A stretch of DNA of 64,000 bases from positions 248,001-312,000 of the forward strand of contig MAAQ01000020.1 in NCBI GenBank assembly GCA_002162685.1, given 5' to 3'. This stretch comes from Flavobacteriales bacterium 33_180_T64. GTDB lineage: Bacteria > Bacteroidota > Bacteroidia > Flavobacteriales > Flavobacteriaceae. This document shows positions 16,130-24,047 of this stretch, in pieces. The position numbers and the translations under genes were made by a program. Under the pieces are notes generated by a model. The model made no database searches. It saw nothing but the letters and a program-made list of their open reading frames with translations, and was not told where the DNA came from. Each line of letters starts with the position of its first letter. The first letter of the stretch is position 1.

Positions 16130-16925
16130 AAGCTTTACAATTTATAGTGAATATACTTCCCGTTTTTTTTGAGCTCTTAACAAAAAGTTGACCATTTAAA
16201 ATGGCAACTCTGCTCTTTATATTTTGTAATCCGATACCGGATTTCTTTTTATTCGTTTTGATGTCAAATCCCACACCATTGTCTTTAAAAACTAACACAA
16301 AACCGTTATCTTTTTTTCTAAGTTCTAGTTGTAATTCACTCGCTTTTCCATGTACAAGAGCATTATTAATAAGTTCTTGTGTAATTCTAAATACATGGAG
16401 TTCATTACTCTTTTCTAGACCCTCTATAGATTCTATATCATGTTTTATATTAATATCTGTATTAGAGGTGAATTCGTCAAATAATTCTTCAAGAGCGACG
16501 GTTAAACCAAATTTGTCTAAAATTGGAGGCATTAATTCGTGTGCAATTTTTCTAGAACTTTCTAAGGTTCGTGTTGTAATATCTAGAATATGATTTAAAG
16601 CGTCTTTATGTTCATTGGCTATCGTTTCATCTTCAATTAAAACATTTGTAGTTAAACTCACTACATTTAATTTAGAGCTAATCGCATCATGCAAATCTTG
16701 AGCTATTCTATGGCGTTCTTCTTCTTGAACTTTAATTGTAGTTTGTAATATTTTTCTTTGATGATCAAGTTTAATATTTATTTTTTCAATTTCTTTTTCT
16801 ACGAGTTTTCTTCTAGAATAATAGAAAAATAGAATAAGTCCTAGAGTAACTAAAACTAAAAAAATGATACCATAAACAAGAGCTCCTATAATTTCCTCTT
16901 GAGAGGCAAAATACTTTTCTTCCAT
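16119..16925 (-). CDS. Histidine kinase, HisKA_3 type, with a single membrane helix
   Basis: A 268-residue kinase. One helix (about 13-36) is followed by a coiled coil (about 40-68), then the dimerisation/phosphoacceptor helix EEERHRIAQDLHDAISSKLN with His79. The ATPase domain has QELINNALVHG, DNGVGFD and KSGIGLQNIKSR. It has no sensor domain of its own. Its start overlaps the end of the upstream 7TM gene by 40 bp, and it overlaps the regulator by 11 bp. The 7TM protein may be its sensor. A later start is possible but would lose the membrane helix. Confidence 0.9.
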   Translation of the reverse strand: MEEKYFASQEEIIGALVYGIIFLVLVTLGLILFFYYSRRKLVEKEIEKINIKLDHQRKILQTTIKVQEEERHRIAQDLHDAISSKLNVVSLTTNVLIEDETIANEHKDALNHILDITTRTLESSRKIAHELMPPILDKFGLTVALEELFDEFTSNTDINIKHDIESIEGLEKSNELHVFRITQELINNALVHGKASELQLELRKKDNGFVLVFKDNGVGFDIKTNKKKSGIGLQNIKSRVAILNGQLFVKSSKKTGSIFTINCKAYGH

Positions 16926-17533
16926 TCCACTAAAATTAATAATAAATAAATGACATACAGTACTTTATTTATAAACCATATGTAAATACTTGTGTCTTTA
17001 TCAAGTACTGAGTGTAAATAATTACCAAGTATGAATATTAATGTGCTAGAAGTGAGATAGATAAGAACTCCTGCATTGATGTACATGTATTCTCCTTGTT
17101 TACTCAATGAATTATATAAGTGTACAATTGAATAAACAACTAATGGAAATGACGTAATAAATATTTCAAACAGATTAAATTTATAGATTAAGTCAGGGTT
17201 ATTAAAATATTGGATAACTAAAATGGTCACAACTGAAACTAAAATAATAGTTACAATTTTTTTTTGTCTTGAATTGAAAAGTGAATGATAAAATAACGAG
17301 AGAAGGATAAATTGAAAAACAAAATAGATGTGTGCTAAGTAAATATTATTTAATTCATTGTAAGCTAAAACAGAACTAACAATCATTATGATTGCACAGA
17401 TTGTTAAGTACAAAAAAAGAAATAAAAGAGCCACATGATTTTTACTTGATATGTAGCTCTTAGTATATAATATTGCATTTATAACAATTAAAATTAATCC
17501 TAAGGATTGAAAAACGTTATCAATGTTATCCAT
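16886..17533 (-). CDS. Seven-helix membrane protein upstream of the kinase
   Basis: A 215-residue protein with about seven hydrophobic segments (near 8-26, 34-58, 64-86, 92-110, 118-140, 150-172 and 184-203) and very short loops. No soluble domain or motif is recognised. It resembles the 7TM sensory part that in many Bacteroidota is fused to histidine kinases; here it is a separate gene overlapping the kinase. I infer a split sensor, with no direct proof. Confidence 0.65.
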   Translation of the reverse strand: MDNIDNVFQSLGLILIVINAILYTKSYISSKNHVALLFLFLYLTICAIIMIVSSVLAYNELNNIYLAHIYFVFQFILLSLFYHSLFNSRQKKIVTIILVSVVTILVIQYFNNPDLIYKFNLFEIFITSFPLVVYSIVHLYNSLSKQGEYMYINAGVLIYLTSSTLIFILGNYLHSVLDKDTSIYIWFINKVLYVIYLLLILVEWKKSILPLKRKL

Positions 17534-17543
17534 TTAAAATATA

Positions 17544-17990
17544 TTATTTTGAAAATATAACCTTAGGTTTGTGGTATAATGGACTATTTTCATCACAATT
17601 GTTAGGACATGGTTTTGTAAAGTCATAAACACCACTTCCTTCAATGCTATTGTCATCAACTGGATTATTTAGATTGCTTCCTATCATGTCATCATATTGT
17701 ATGCCGTCTTCTGTTGTTGTTCCAACAATTAACAGGTGTTCCTCACTAGAATCATCTATAGACATATATGCTCTAATATATGGTTCATAGTCGTCTATTA
17801 CGACATGTAATCTTCCATTTTCATCTGTTTTATATTTAGCACCCATTTCATTAAAACAAGCGATAAGATCATCTACTGGAATTAAAAAAGCTTTAGCGTG
17901 TGTAGGGTTTTTGACTTGCCAGTTTTTAGTCCAAACTTTAGCTTCTTCGAGGGGTATTGTTTCTGGGGCAAGTGGTGATTTAGTATTCAT
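17544..17990 (-). CDS. Conserved hypothetical protein, first gene of the 7TM-kinase operon
   Basis: The ORF track starts at 18020, but the internal ATG at 17990 (MNTKSPLAPETIPLEEAKVW) looks like the true start: the extra ten residues are not protein-like and the A/T-rich leader fits. That gives 148 residues. The protein is soluble and acidic with no signal peptide. It contains THAKAFLIPVDDLIACFNEMG and two strand-rich stretches, and ends with a Cys-Pro-Asn-Asn-Cys motif. I recall related flavobacterial proteins but no known function. It is 10 bp upstream of the 7TM gene and divergent from the collar genes. Confidence 0.6.
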   Translation of the reverse strand: MNTKSPLAPETIPLEEAKVWTKNWQVKNPTHAKAFLIPVDDLIACFNEMGAKYKTDENGRLHVVIDDYEPYIRAYMSIDDSSEEHLLIVGTTTEDGIQYDDMIGSNLNNPVDDNSIEGSGVYDFTKPCPNNCDENSPLYHKPKVIFSK

Positions 17991-18174
17991 AATAATTAGT
18001 TTTTGTTGATTAATAAGCATTAAAGCTACTCAATTAGAAATTAAAAAAGAGCCAATTTTTAAAAACAGGTGTTTCTACGTGGTTTTAAGATAAAGTGGTT
18101 TTGCGGTTAAATTTTAAGCACTATAATCTGACATTTGAAGAATTATTAACCAAAAACTTAAAAATTAGACTATT

Positions 18175-18723
18175 ATGAATCCATTTTTAGCACAAATTAT
18201 TATGTTCGCTGGCAATTTCGCACCGAGGGATTGGGCGTTATGCAATGGGCAATTATTACCGATTTCTCAATACTCAGCATTATTCTCTCTATTAGGGACC
18301 ACTTATGGAGGTGATGGTAGAACCACTTTTGCTTTACCCGATTTAAGAGGGCGATTGCCTAAAGGTTATGGGAATGGTCCAGGACTTCAAAGTGTTTCTT
18401 TAGGTGAAAGAGGAGGAAAAGAGGCTGTTATTTTATCTGTTGCTAATATGCCATCGCATAGCCATGATGGAAGCAGTTTAAGCATGTCATTAGCATGTAA
18501 TGAAGATGATGGTGATACTAATGAACCTTCTGGAAAAAATGTAGGTATTTCTGAATCAGGAACACCTTATAACTCTGCATCAAATGATGCGACGTTTGGA
18601 GGAGGAACTGTTTCTGGAAACACAGGGAATCAGGGTAATGGTCAAGCTTTTGATATACAAAACCCTTTTTTAGGAGTTAATTACATTATCGCACTTCAGG
18701 GTACATTTCCACCAAGAAGTTAA
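18175..18723 (+). CDS. Phage tail collar domain protein, copy 1
   Basis: A 182-residue protein of the tail-collar / microcystin-dependent-protein family. It has the signature start LAQIIMFAGNFAPRDWALCNGQLL, then TYGGDGRTTFALPDLRGRLP and PSHSHDG. The middle carries a Gly/Ser/Asn-rich variable segment, and it ends NPFLGVNYIIALQGTFPPR. There is no signal peptide. Such genes occur widely outside phages and their role in bacteria is unsettled. It is first of a tandem pair; the 120-bp central region is nearly identical in DNA to copy 2. Confidence 0.88.
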   Translation: MNPFLAQIIMFAGNFAPRDWALCNGQLLPISQYSALFSLLGTTYGGDGRTTFALPDLRGRLPKGYGNGPGLQSVSLGERGGKEAVILSVANMPSHSHDGSSLSMSLACNEDDGDTNEPSGKNVGISESGTPYNSASNDATFGGGTVSGNTGNQGNGQAFDIQNPFLGVNYIIALQGTFPPRS

Positions 18724-18768
18724 ACTATAAACAAAAACCAATTAATCAATTTTTAAAAATATAATATT

Positions 18769-19320
18769 ATGGATGAGGCATATATGGGAACAGTAATAAT
18801 GTTTGGAGGAAACTTTGCACCAAGAAATTGGGCGTTTTGTAACGGGCAATTATTAGCAATAAATGCAAATCAAGCTTTATTTTCAATTCTAGGGGTAACT
18901 TATGGAGGTGATGGTAGAACTACTTTTGGATTACCAGATTTAAGAGGAAGAGTACCAAAACATCCTGGGAACGGCCCAGGACTTCAGCCTGTAACTTTAG
19001 GGGAGAAAGCAGGACGTGAAAGAGTTGTTTTAACAACAGGCCAATTACCATCACATAGTCATGATGGGAGTACGTTAACAGCGCAATTATCATGTAATGA
19101 AGACGATGGCGATACGAATGAACCTTCAGGGAAAAATGTAGGTATTTCTGAATCAGGAACACCTTACAATGCGGCAGCTAATGATGCGACGTTTGGAGGT
19201 GGTTCAGTTTCTGGAAATACAGGATTACAAGGTGGAAACCAGGCATTTGATATTCAAAACCCGTTTTTAGGGACAAACTATATCATTTGTTTACAAGGAC
19301 TTTATCCGCCTAGAAACTAG
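18769..19320 (+). CDS. Phage tail collar domain protein, copy 2
   Basis: A 183-residue paralogue of the preceding gene, 45 bp downstream. It has the same order of blocks: GTVIMFGGNFAPRNWAFCNGQLL, TYGGDGRTTFGLPDLRGRVP, PSHSHDG, EDDGDTNEPSGKNVG and NPFLGTNYIICLQGLYPPR. The protein ends are more diverged than the centre. At DNA level AAAAATGTAGGTATTTCTGA and the next 15 bases are identical between copies. A weak hairpin follows at 19351-19381. Function unknown; no other phage genes are nearby. Confidence 0.88.
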   Translation: MDEAYMGTVIMFGGNFAPRNWAFCNGQLLAINANQALFSILGVTYGGDGRTTFGLPDLRGRVPKHPGNGPGLQPVTLGEKAGRERVVLTTGQLPSHSHDGSTLTAQLSCNEDDGDTNEPSGKNVGISESGTPYNAAANDATFGGGSVSGNTGLQGGNQAFDIQNPFLGTNYIICLQGLYPPRN

Positions 19321-19350
19321 TTATGTTATGTAACTAATTTATAGAAACTA

Positions 19351-19381
19351 AAAGCACTATGTTAATTTAATGTAGTGCTTT
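19351..19381 (+). terminator. Possible terminator after the collar genes
   Basis: AAAGCACTA pairs with TAGTGCTTT around a 13-base A/T loop. The following T-run is interrupted (TTTGGTTATT), so termination may be partial. Confidence 0.45.
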
Positions 19382-19399
19382 GGTTATTAAAATTTTAAT

Positions 19400-20395
19400 A
19401 TGAAAAATATGAAAACAAAATTACTTTTATTTACTTTTTTAGTATCTATAACGCTATTTGCTCAAGTTGGTAATGGCTTTGAAAATGTTTCTGGAGCGGC
19501 ATTCACCGCTACTGGTGGTGCTTGTCAATATTTTGATTTTAATACAACGACAGAACATACACTTGTTAATTACAATGCACCATGTGGGTTGATTTATGTG
19601 TCAGAACCATCTTCAGGTGTAACCCTTGGATATTCTATCACTTTAGATCCTACATCTCCTAATGGACCTGCTGGGTTTAGTGATGGCGATTTTTTTGGAG
19701 TGGGAACAAGTGCTTTTTTTTCAAACGAAATTGGATTTGTGCCTCCAGAAGGCTCTCAAGCTTTTTTTATGGAGGATCCTGATGGGTATATTACAATGAC
19801 TTTTGATCTTGTAGATTTAGCGGGAGCAACAAACCCTCAGTTTAGTATGCAATACATTTTGGAGGGAACGAGTTGGGAAGTTCCAAATGACTTTTTGAAA
19901 ATCACTATAAAGATAACAGATTGTGGTACTTCAACGGTTACTGTAATTGATACGTCTGGATTAGATATTGATAACTTAGGTATCGAAGATACTTGGAATA
20001 CGCTTAATGCCGATTTGTCATCATTTGTAGGATGTAAAGCGCAATTGGTTATTGAATTCTCATCAAACTCTGCAGCAGAAGAGTTAGGGCTTGATGCCAT
20101 TTTATTTACTGGAGGTAATACACTTTCAATACCTTCTTTTGATTTAAATAACGCTATTTCAGTTTTTCCTAACCCTTCAAATGGTTATATAACTATTAAA
20201 AATTCTGGTGTTGCTTTAGGTAAAGTCGTTATAGTAGATTTAAATGGACGTACTGTAGCGGCTTATGATTTAAATGGAATCACTGTTGATAAAGAACTTA
20301 ATTTAAGTTCATTATTATCCTCAGGAATGTATTTTATGACATTGACATCGAAAGATAAATCTATCACAAAAAAGATACTCATATCAGAAAACTAA
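19400..20395 (+). CDS. T9SS-secreted surface protein A
   Basis: A 331-residue protein. A signal peptide (MKNMKTKLLLFTFLVSITLFAQ) is followed by a beta-rich domain of about 220 residues, resembling a jelly-roll/MAM-like fold by alternating strands, with four conserved cysteines. The C-terminal sorting domain (about 255-331) is type A: FPNPSNGYITIKNSG, VVIVDLNGR and LSSGMYFMTLTSKDKSITKKILI. Such proteins cross the outer membrane through the type IX system and are attached or released. The sorting domain closely resembles that of the next gene, while the N-terminal domains are unrelated. Confidence 0.85.
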   Translation: MKNMKTKLLLFTFLVSITLFAQVGNGFENVSGAAFTATGGACQYFDFNTTTEHTLVNYNAPCGLIYVSEPSSGVTLGYSITLDPTSPNGPAGFSDGDFFGVGTSAFFSNEIGFVPPEGSQAFFMEDPDGYITMTFDLVDLAGATNPQFSMQYILEGTSWEVPNDFLKITIKITDCGTSTVTVIDTSGLDIDNLGIEDTWNTLNADLSSFVGCKAQLVIEFSSNSAAEELGLDAILFTGGNTLSIPSFDLNNAISVFPNPSNGYITIKNSGVALGKVVIVDLNGRTVAAYDLNGITVDKELNLSSLLSSGMYFMTLTSKDKSITKKILISEN

Positions 20396-20541
20396 CAAGT
20401 CATTGTAAGATTTATATTACGTCTATTAATAGTGAAAGATGTTTATCGTTGAATTAAGGTAATTCGTAGAATAAGCATAGAGTGAAGCGTGTATTTGATT
20501 GATTTTCAGTACATTTAATTTCTAACTTAAACCATTGGATC

Positions 20542-21549
20542 ATGAAAACAAAATTACTTTTATTAACTTTTTTTATGAGTTTTGGATTAATTATTCCGAA
20601 AACTCAAGCCCAAACTACATTAGTGCCAGGTGACATTGCAATACTTTGGTATCAAGCTGATACACCAGATATGTTTGCTTTTACAACATTTGTGGATTTA
20701 GAAACTGGAACCGAAATTATATTTACAGATTGTGGTGCTGTACCTGCTGGGACATTTGATCCTGCTGGTTGTGGAGAAGGAGCCGTTGTTTATACCGTTC
20801 CTGCTTTTGGACTTGAAATAGGGGAAATTATTGTTTATGATGATCTTTCTCCTGCAGCAGAATTTTCTAATTATTCTGGTGATGCCATAATTAATGGGAG
20901 CTCAGGTGTTTCGCTTTCAACAGGAGGAGATTCAGTTACGGTTATACAAGGCTCTGGAGTGAGTCCAACATTTATAGCGATGTTAAGTGGTTCTTCAACG
21001 ACATTTTCAGGAGATGATAGTAGTAGTACAACAGAAACTAATTTATTTACTGGTTTGATTGATACTGGATTACCAAGAACGGCAGTTGCTGTTGGATCAG
21101 GACCTTTACCTTCGGAAGAATGGGATAGTGCTGTTTATAATGGATCGTACACGTTTGCTACAGTAGAAGATGCTAAAATAGCATTAACAAACCCAGCAAA
21201 CTTTACAGGTGTTAATGCAATTACGACTGCGCCTTATCCTGCTTTGGTAGCGGCGATGCCAGGAAAACTTACTATTTTAGCATTATCTACTAATGAGTTT
21301 GATTTAGGGAATTCCATATTTATTTCTCCAAACCCATCTCATGGTGTAATTACGATAAAGAACTCTGGCATTGCTTTAGAAAAGCTTGTGATAACAGATG
21401 TTAATGGACGTATCATTGCTAATTACGAATTAAATGGAATTACAGTTGATAAATCACTTGATTTAAGTGCTATGATATCATCTGGAATGTATTTTGTGAC
21501 AATAGCTTCTAAGAATGCTTCTACAGTAAAAAAGATCGTTATCGAATAA
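20542..21549 (+). CDS. T9SS-secreted surface protein B
   Basis: A 335-residue protein with a signal peptide ending near residue 23 (TQAQ). The mature N-terminal domain starts LVPGDIAILWYQADTPDMFAF and is rich in Gly, Ser, Thr and Asp, with a lamin-tail-like strand pattern (TGTEIIFTDCG). The C-terminal type A sorting domain is very like that of the upstream gene (NPSHGVITIKNSGIALEKLV, ELNGITVDKSLDLS, SSGMYFVTIASKN). Probably secreted to the cell surface. The function of the cargo domain is unknown. A strong terminator follows. Confidence 0.85.
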   Translation: MKTKLLLLTFFMSFGLIIPKTQAQTTLVPGDIAILWYQADTPDMFAFTTFVDLETGTEIIFTDCGAVPAGTFDPAGCGEGAVVYTVPAFGLEIGEIIVYDDLSPAAEFSNYSGDAIINGSSGVSLSTGGDSVTVIQGSGVSPTFIAMLSGSSTTFSGDDSSSTTETNLFTGLIDTGLPRTAVAVGSGPLPSEEWDSAVYNGSYTFATVEDAKIALTNPANFTGVNAITTAPYPALVAAMPGKLTILALSTNEFDLGNSIFISPNPSHGVITIKNSGIALEKLVITDVNGRIIANYELNGITVDKSLDLSAMISSGMYFVTIASKNASTVKKIVIE

Positions 21550-21568
21550 TCACTAACGATACTTTATA

Positions 21569-21609
21569 AATAAAAAGGCAACCTTTATAAGAGGTCGCCT
21601 TTTTATTTA
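21569..21609. terminator. Bidirectional terminator between T9SS gene and lrp
   Basis: AAATAAAAAGGC pairs with GCCTTTTTATTT, with an inner stem ACCT/AGGT. It has A/T tracts on both sides and separates convergent genes. Confidence 0.85.
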
Positions 21610-21626
21610 TGTTGCTATTAACCTAG

Positions 21627-22097
21627 CTAAATCTTTATCTGTCGTTCAATTTGCTGGTCTAAAGAAATAAAAGTTTCCGTTCTAGAAACACCAGTTATAG
21701 ATTGTATATCTCTGTTTAGGACATGCATTAAATGCTCGTTGTCCTTACATAGAATTTTTATAAAAACACTCCAGTGCCCTGTCGTATAATGGCATTCTAA
21801 AACTTCAGGTATTTTTTTTAATTGTTTTACAGTCTCTGGATTACTAACTGCTTTATCAAGATAAATCCCAATAAAAGCCATGGTTGTATAACCGAGTACT
21901 TTTGGATTTAGTACAAATTTTGAACCCGAAATTAAACCAGATTTTTCAAGTTTTCTTAAGCGTTGATGTATAGCAGCTCCCGAAATACCAACAGATCTAG
22001 CAATTTCTAAAATTGGTGTTCTAGCATCTGTCATCAATGCACGTAGGATCTTTTTATCGATACCATCAATTTGTATGTTTTGGTTAACTATTTTCAT
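21627..22097 (-). CDS. Lrp/AsnC family transcriptional regulator
   Basis: A 156-residue regulator. The N-terminal helix-turn-helix reads IDKKILRALMTDARTPILEIARSVGISGAAIHQRLRKLEKSGLI. A linker and the C-terminal RAM domain (TTMAFIGIYLDKAV, later HYTTGHWSVFIKI) follow; these bind amino acids and assemble octamers. It lies 50 bp downstream of the saccharopine dehydrogenase gene on the same strand, so it is likely cotranscribed. By context I infer it senses lysine or a related amino acid, which the sequence does not prove. Confidence 0.93.
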   Translation of the reverse strand: MKIVNQNIQIDGIDKKILRALMTDARTPILEIARSVGISGAAIHQRLRKLEKSGLISGSKFVLNPKVLGYTTMAFIGIYLDKAVSNPETVKQLKKIPEVLECHYTTGHWSVFIKILCKDNEHLMHVLNRDIQSITGVSRTETFISLDQQIERQIKI

Positions 22098-22147
22098 AAA
22101 CTTGAAGAGGTTTTAACTTGGCTAATTTCAGTAAAAAACAATTGAAA

Positions 22148-23512
22148 TTAATTATTCAAAGGGTTATAACCTAAATAAGGGACTTCTTTTTCTGAGAATT
22201 TTATTCCAAAATTTTCCAATTCCTTTAAGATAGGCTCATATACTTCTTTAGTAATTGGGATTTGAACACCTGGAGTTGTTATTTTCTCATTTAAAATGGA
22301 TAAAGTTGCAATAGCGACAGGTAATCCAACAGTTTTCGCCATAGCAGTATACGTTTGATCTTCTCCAATAGTTACCATTGTAGAATCTATTTGATGCTGT
22401 TTTCCATCAAGTTCATACCCGAATTTATGATACATTACAATCATATCTTTATCGTCTGCTTCAAGTGTCCAGCTGTCCATTAAAATCTTTTGAAGAATTT
22501 GTGCTGGTGTTCCTCTTTTTATTTTAACCATTTTAGTGTCACTAAAAATATCGAGCTCTTCTAATTTATCCCATACAATATCATCTTGATCGATTTTGAG
22601 GGCGTGTCTAAATTTTAATTCAGTAGAATCTGTAGGACTATAGGGAAGAAAAGCATTAATAAAATCACGATAGCTCATATTCTCACTATCATTAATTGAA
22701 TAACTATCATCTGTTAAACCTAATTGAACAAACATATTCCAGGCACGACTAAAACCAACACGACGTATGGTTCCTCTATACAATGTTTTAATACTGTTTA
22801 AGCCATATATAGATTGGTATTTGAGAGAATCTCTGTTAGCATAAGCTTCAAAACGACCGTAACCATCAATTTCTAAAAATTCAGTTCTTCTAAAAAGCCT
22901 ATTGTATGGTATATATTTATAGGAGTCTTCTTGAAGAAATTTTGCCGCACTACCTTGACCAGCAACAACAACATTCCTAGGATTCCAAGTAAATTTATAG
23001 TTCCATAGATTAGTATCACTTTCTGGAGCTACAAGACCTCCAGTAAATGATTCAAATAAAATCATTTTTCCACCTTTATCTCTAATACTATCAATAACTT
23101 TAATAGCACTCATGTGATCAATTCCAGGATCCACACCTATTTCATTCATAAAAACAAGGCCTTTTTCAGTAACGGCATGATTTAGTTTTTGCATGTCGTC
23201 ACTAACATAAGAAGCTGTTACCATATTTTTTCTATAGGTGATACAATCTTTTGCAACTTCAACGTGAAATCGTGCAGGAAGCATTGATACAACAATATCT
23301 GCATTTTCTATTGCCGCTTGACGTGATGATTTATCAAAAACATCTAGAGTAATAGCATTTGCATTCTCATGACTACCAATTAATTTTTTGGCATTTTGTA
23401 TGTTAATATCACCAACGATAATATGAAGCTCTTCTTCAATAGATTTATCAAGTAAATATTTTATGAGGTAAGAGGTGGATTTTCCTGAACCTATGACTAA
23501 AATCTTTCGCAT
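22148..23512 (-). CDS. Saccharopine dehydrogenase family protein
   Basis: A 454-residue NAD(P)-dependent enzyme. The Rossmann start is KILVIGSGKSTSYLIKYLLDK, followed by VVSMLPARFHVEVAKDCI and NEIGVDPGIDHMSAIKVID, the conserved blocks of the saccharopine dehydrogenase (glutamate-forming) half of lysine degradation enzymes. The C-terminal substrate domain is complete. It would convert saccharopine to aminoadipate semialdehyde and glutamate, though lysine 6-dehydrogenase-like activity is also possible. It pairs with the downstream lrp-type gene and fits glutaryl-CoA dehydrogenase at 45-46 kb in lysine breakdown. Confidence 0.87.
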   Translation of the reverse strand: MRKILVIGSGKSTSYLIKYLLDKSIEEELHIIVGDINIQNAKKLIGSHENANAITLDVFDKSSRQAAIENADIVVSMLPARFHVEVAKDCITYRKNMVTASYVSDDMQKLNHAVTEKGLVFMNEIGVDPGIDHMSAIKVIDSIRDKGGKMILFESFTGGLVAPESDTNLWNYKFTWNPRNVVVAGQGSAAKFLQEDSYKYIPYNRLFRRTEFLEIDGYGRFEAYANRDSLKYQSIYGLNSIKTLYRGTIRRVGFSRAWNMFVQLGLTDDSYSINDSENMSYRDFINAFLPYSPTDSTELKFRHALKIDQDDIVWDKLEELDIFSDTKMVKIKRGTPAQILQKILMDSWTLEADDKDMIVMYHKFGYELDGKQHQIDSTMVTIGEDQTYTAMAKTVGLPVAIATLSILNEKITTPGVQIPITKEVYEPILKELENFGIKFSEKEVPYLGYNPLNN

Positions 23513-23591
23513 AATGGGTTTTGTTGAGTAGTTTTGTAAGTACGAATTTAATAAATACTAAGGGTTATAAAAACCTAAATACAATTTATAT

Positions 23592-23987
23592 ATGAACAAA
23601 AAAATTCTTGTTACAGGAAGTCTTTTAGGTCTAATAGCGATCATTCTTGGTGCTTTTGGTGCTCATGGTTTAAAGTCTTTAATTTCAATTGAATCGATAC
23701 AAACGTTTGAAACAGGTGTTCGCTATCAAATGTATCACGCACTATTTCTTTTGTTTATAGGAAGTTATTCGTCATTGATAGAAAAAAAGAAGCAAATCGT
23801 TTTTTATATGGTGCTATTAGGGGTTTTGCTTTTCTCGGGCTCTATTTATATGCTTGCTACAAATGAACTTACAAATTTTGATTTTAAGCGAATTGGTTTT
23901 ATAACTCCATTAGGCGGACTCTTATTAATCATTGCTTGGATCATATTGTTAATAAACTTTTTAAAAATCAAAGCTGATAAATCTTAA
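23592..23987 (+). CDS. DUF423 membrane protein
   Basis: A 131-residue protein with four hydrophobic segments. The recognisable DUF423/YgdD pattern is GLIAIILGAFGAHGLK at residues 13-28 and FETGVRYQMYHALFLLFIG at about 39-58. It ends in a short basic tail. It is an inner-membrane protein of unknown function. It is divergent from the saccharopine dehydrogenase and ends 29 bp before the pckA -7 promoter element. Confidence 0.9.
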   Translation: MNKKILVTGSLLGLIAIILGAFGAHGLKSLISIESIQTFETGVRYQMYHALFLLFIGSYSSLIEKKKQIVFYMVLLGVLLFSGSIYMLATNELTNFDFKRIGFITPLGGLLLIIAWIILLINFLKIKADKS

Positions 23988-24015
23988 AATTAACGGCCTA
24001 CTTTAAAATAAAGTT

Positions 24016-24023
24016 TAATTTTG
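24016..24023 (+). promoter_or_regulatory. -7 promoter element of pckA
   Basis: TAATTTTG matches TAnnTTTG exactly. It covers the TTG that the ORF track uses as the start (24021), so that TTG would not be in the mRNA. This decides the start in favour of ATG 24048. Confidence 0.65.
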
Positions 24024-24047
24024 CAGCTTAAACAACACAAACAAATT

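Noticed and set aside
18175-19320. Prophage or tailocin remnant suggested by tail collar genes
   Set aside because: No integrase, terminase, capsid, sheath, lysis or att-like repeats are visible around them; collar proteins occur in many non-phage loci.
24021-24047. TTG start of pckA from the ORF track
   Set aside because: The TTG is part of the TAATTTTG promoter element; ATG 24048 gives the family N-terminus.
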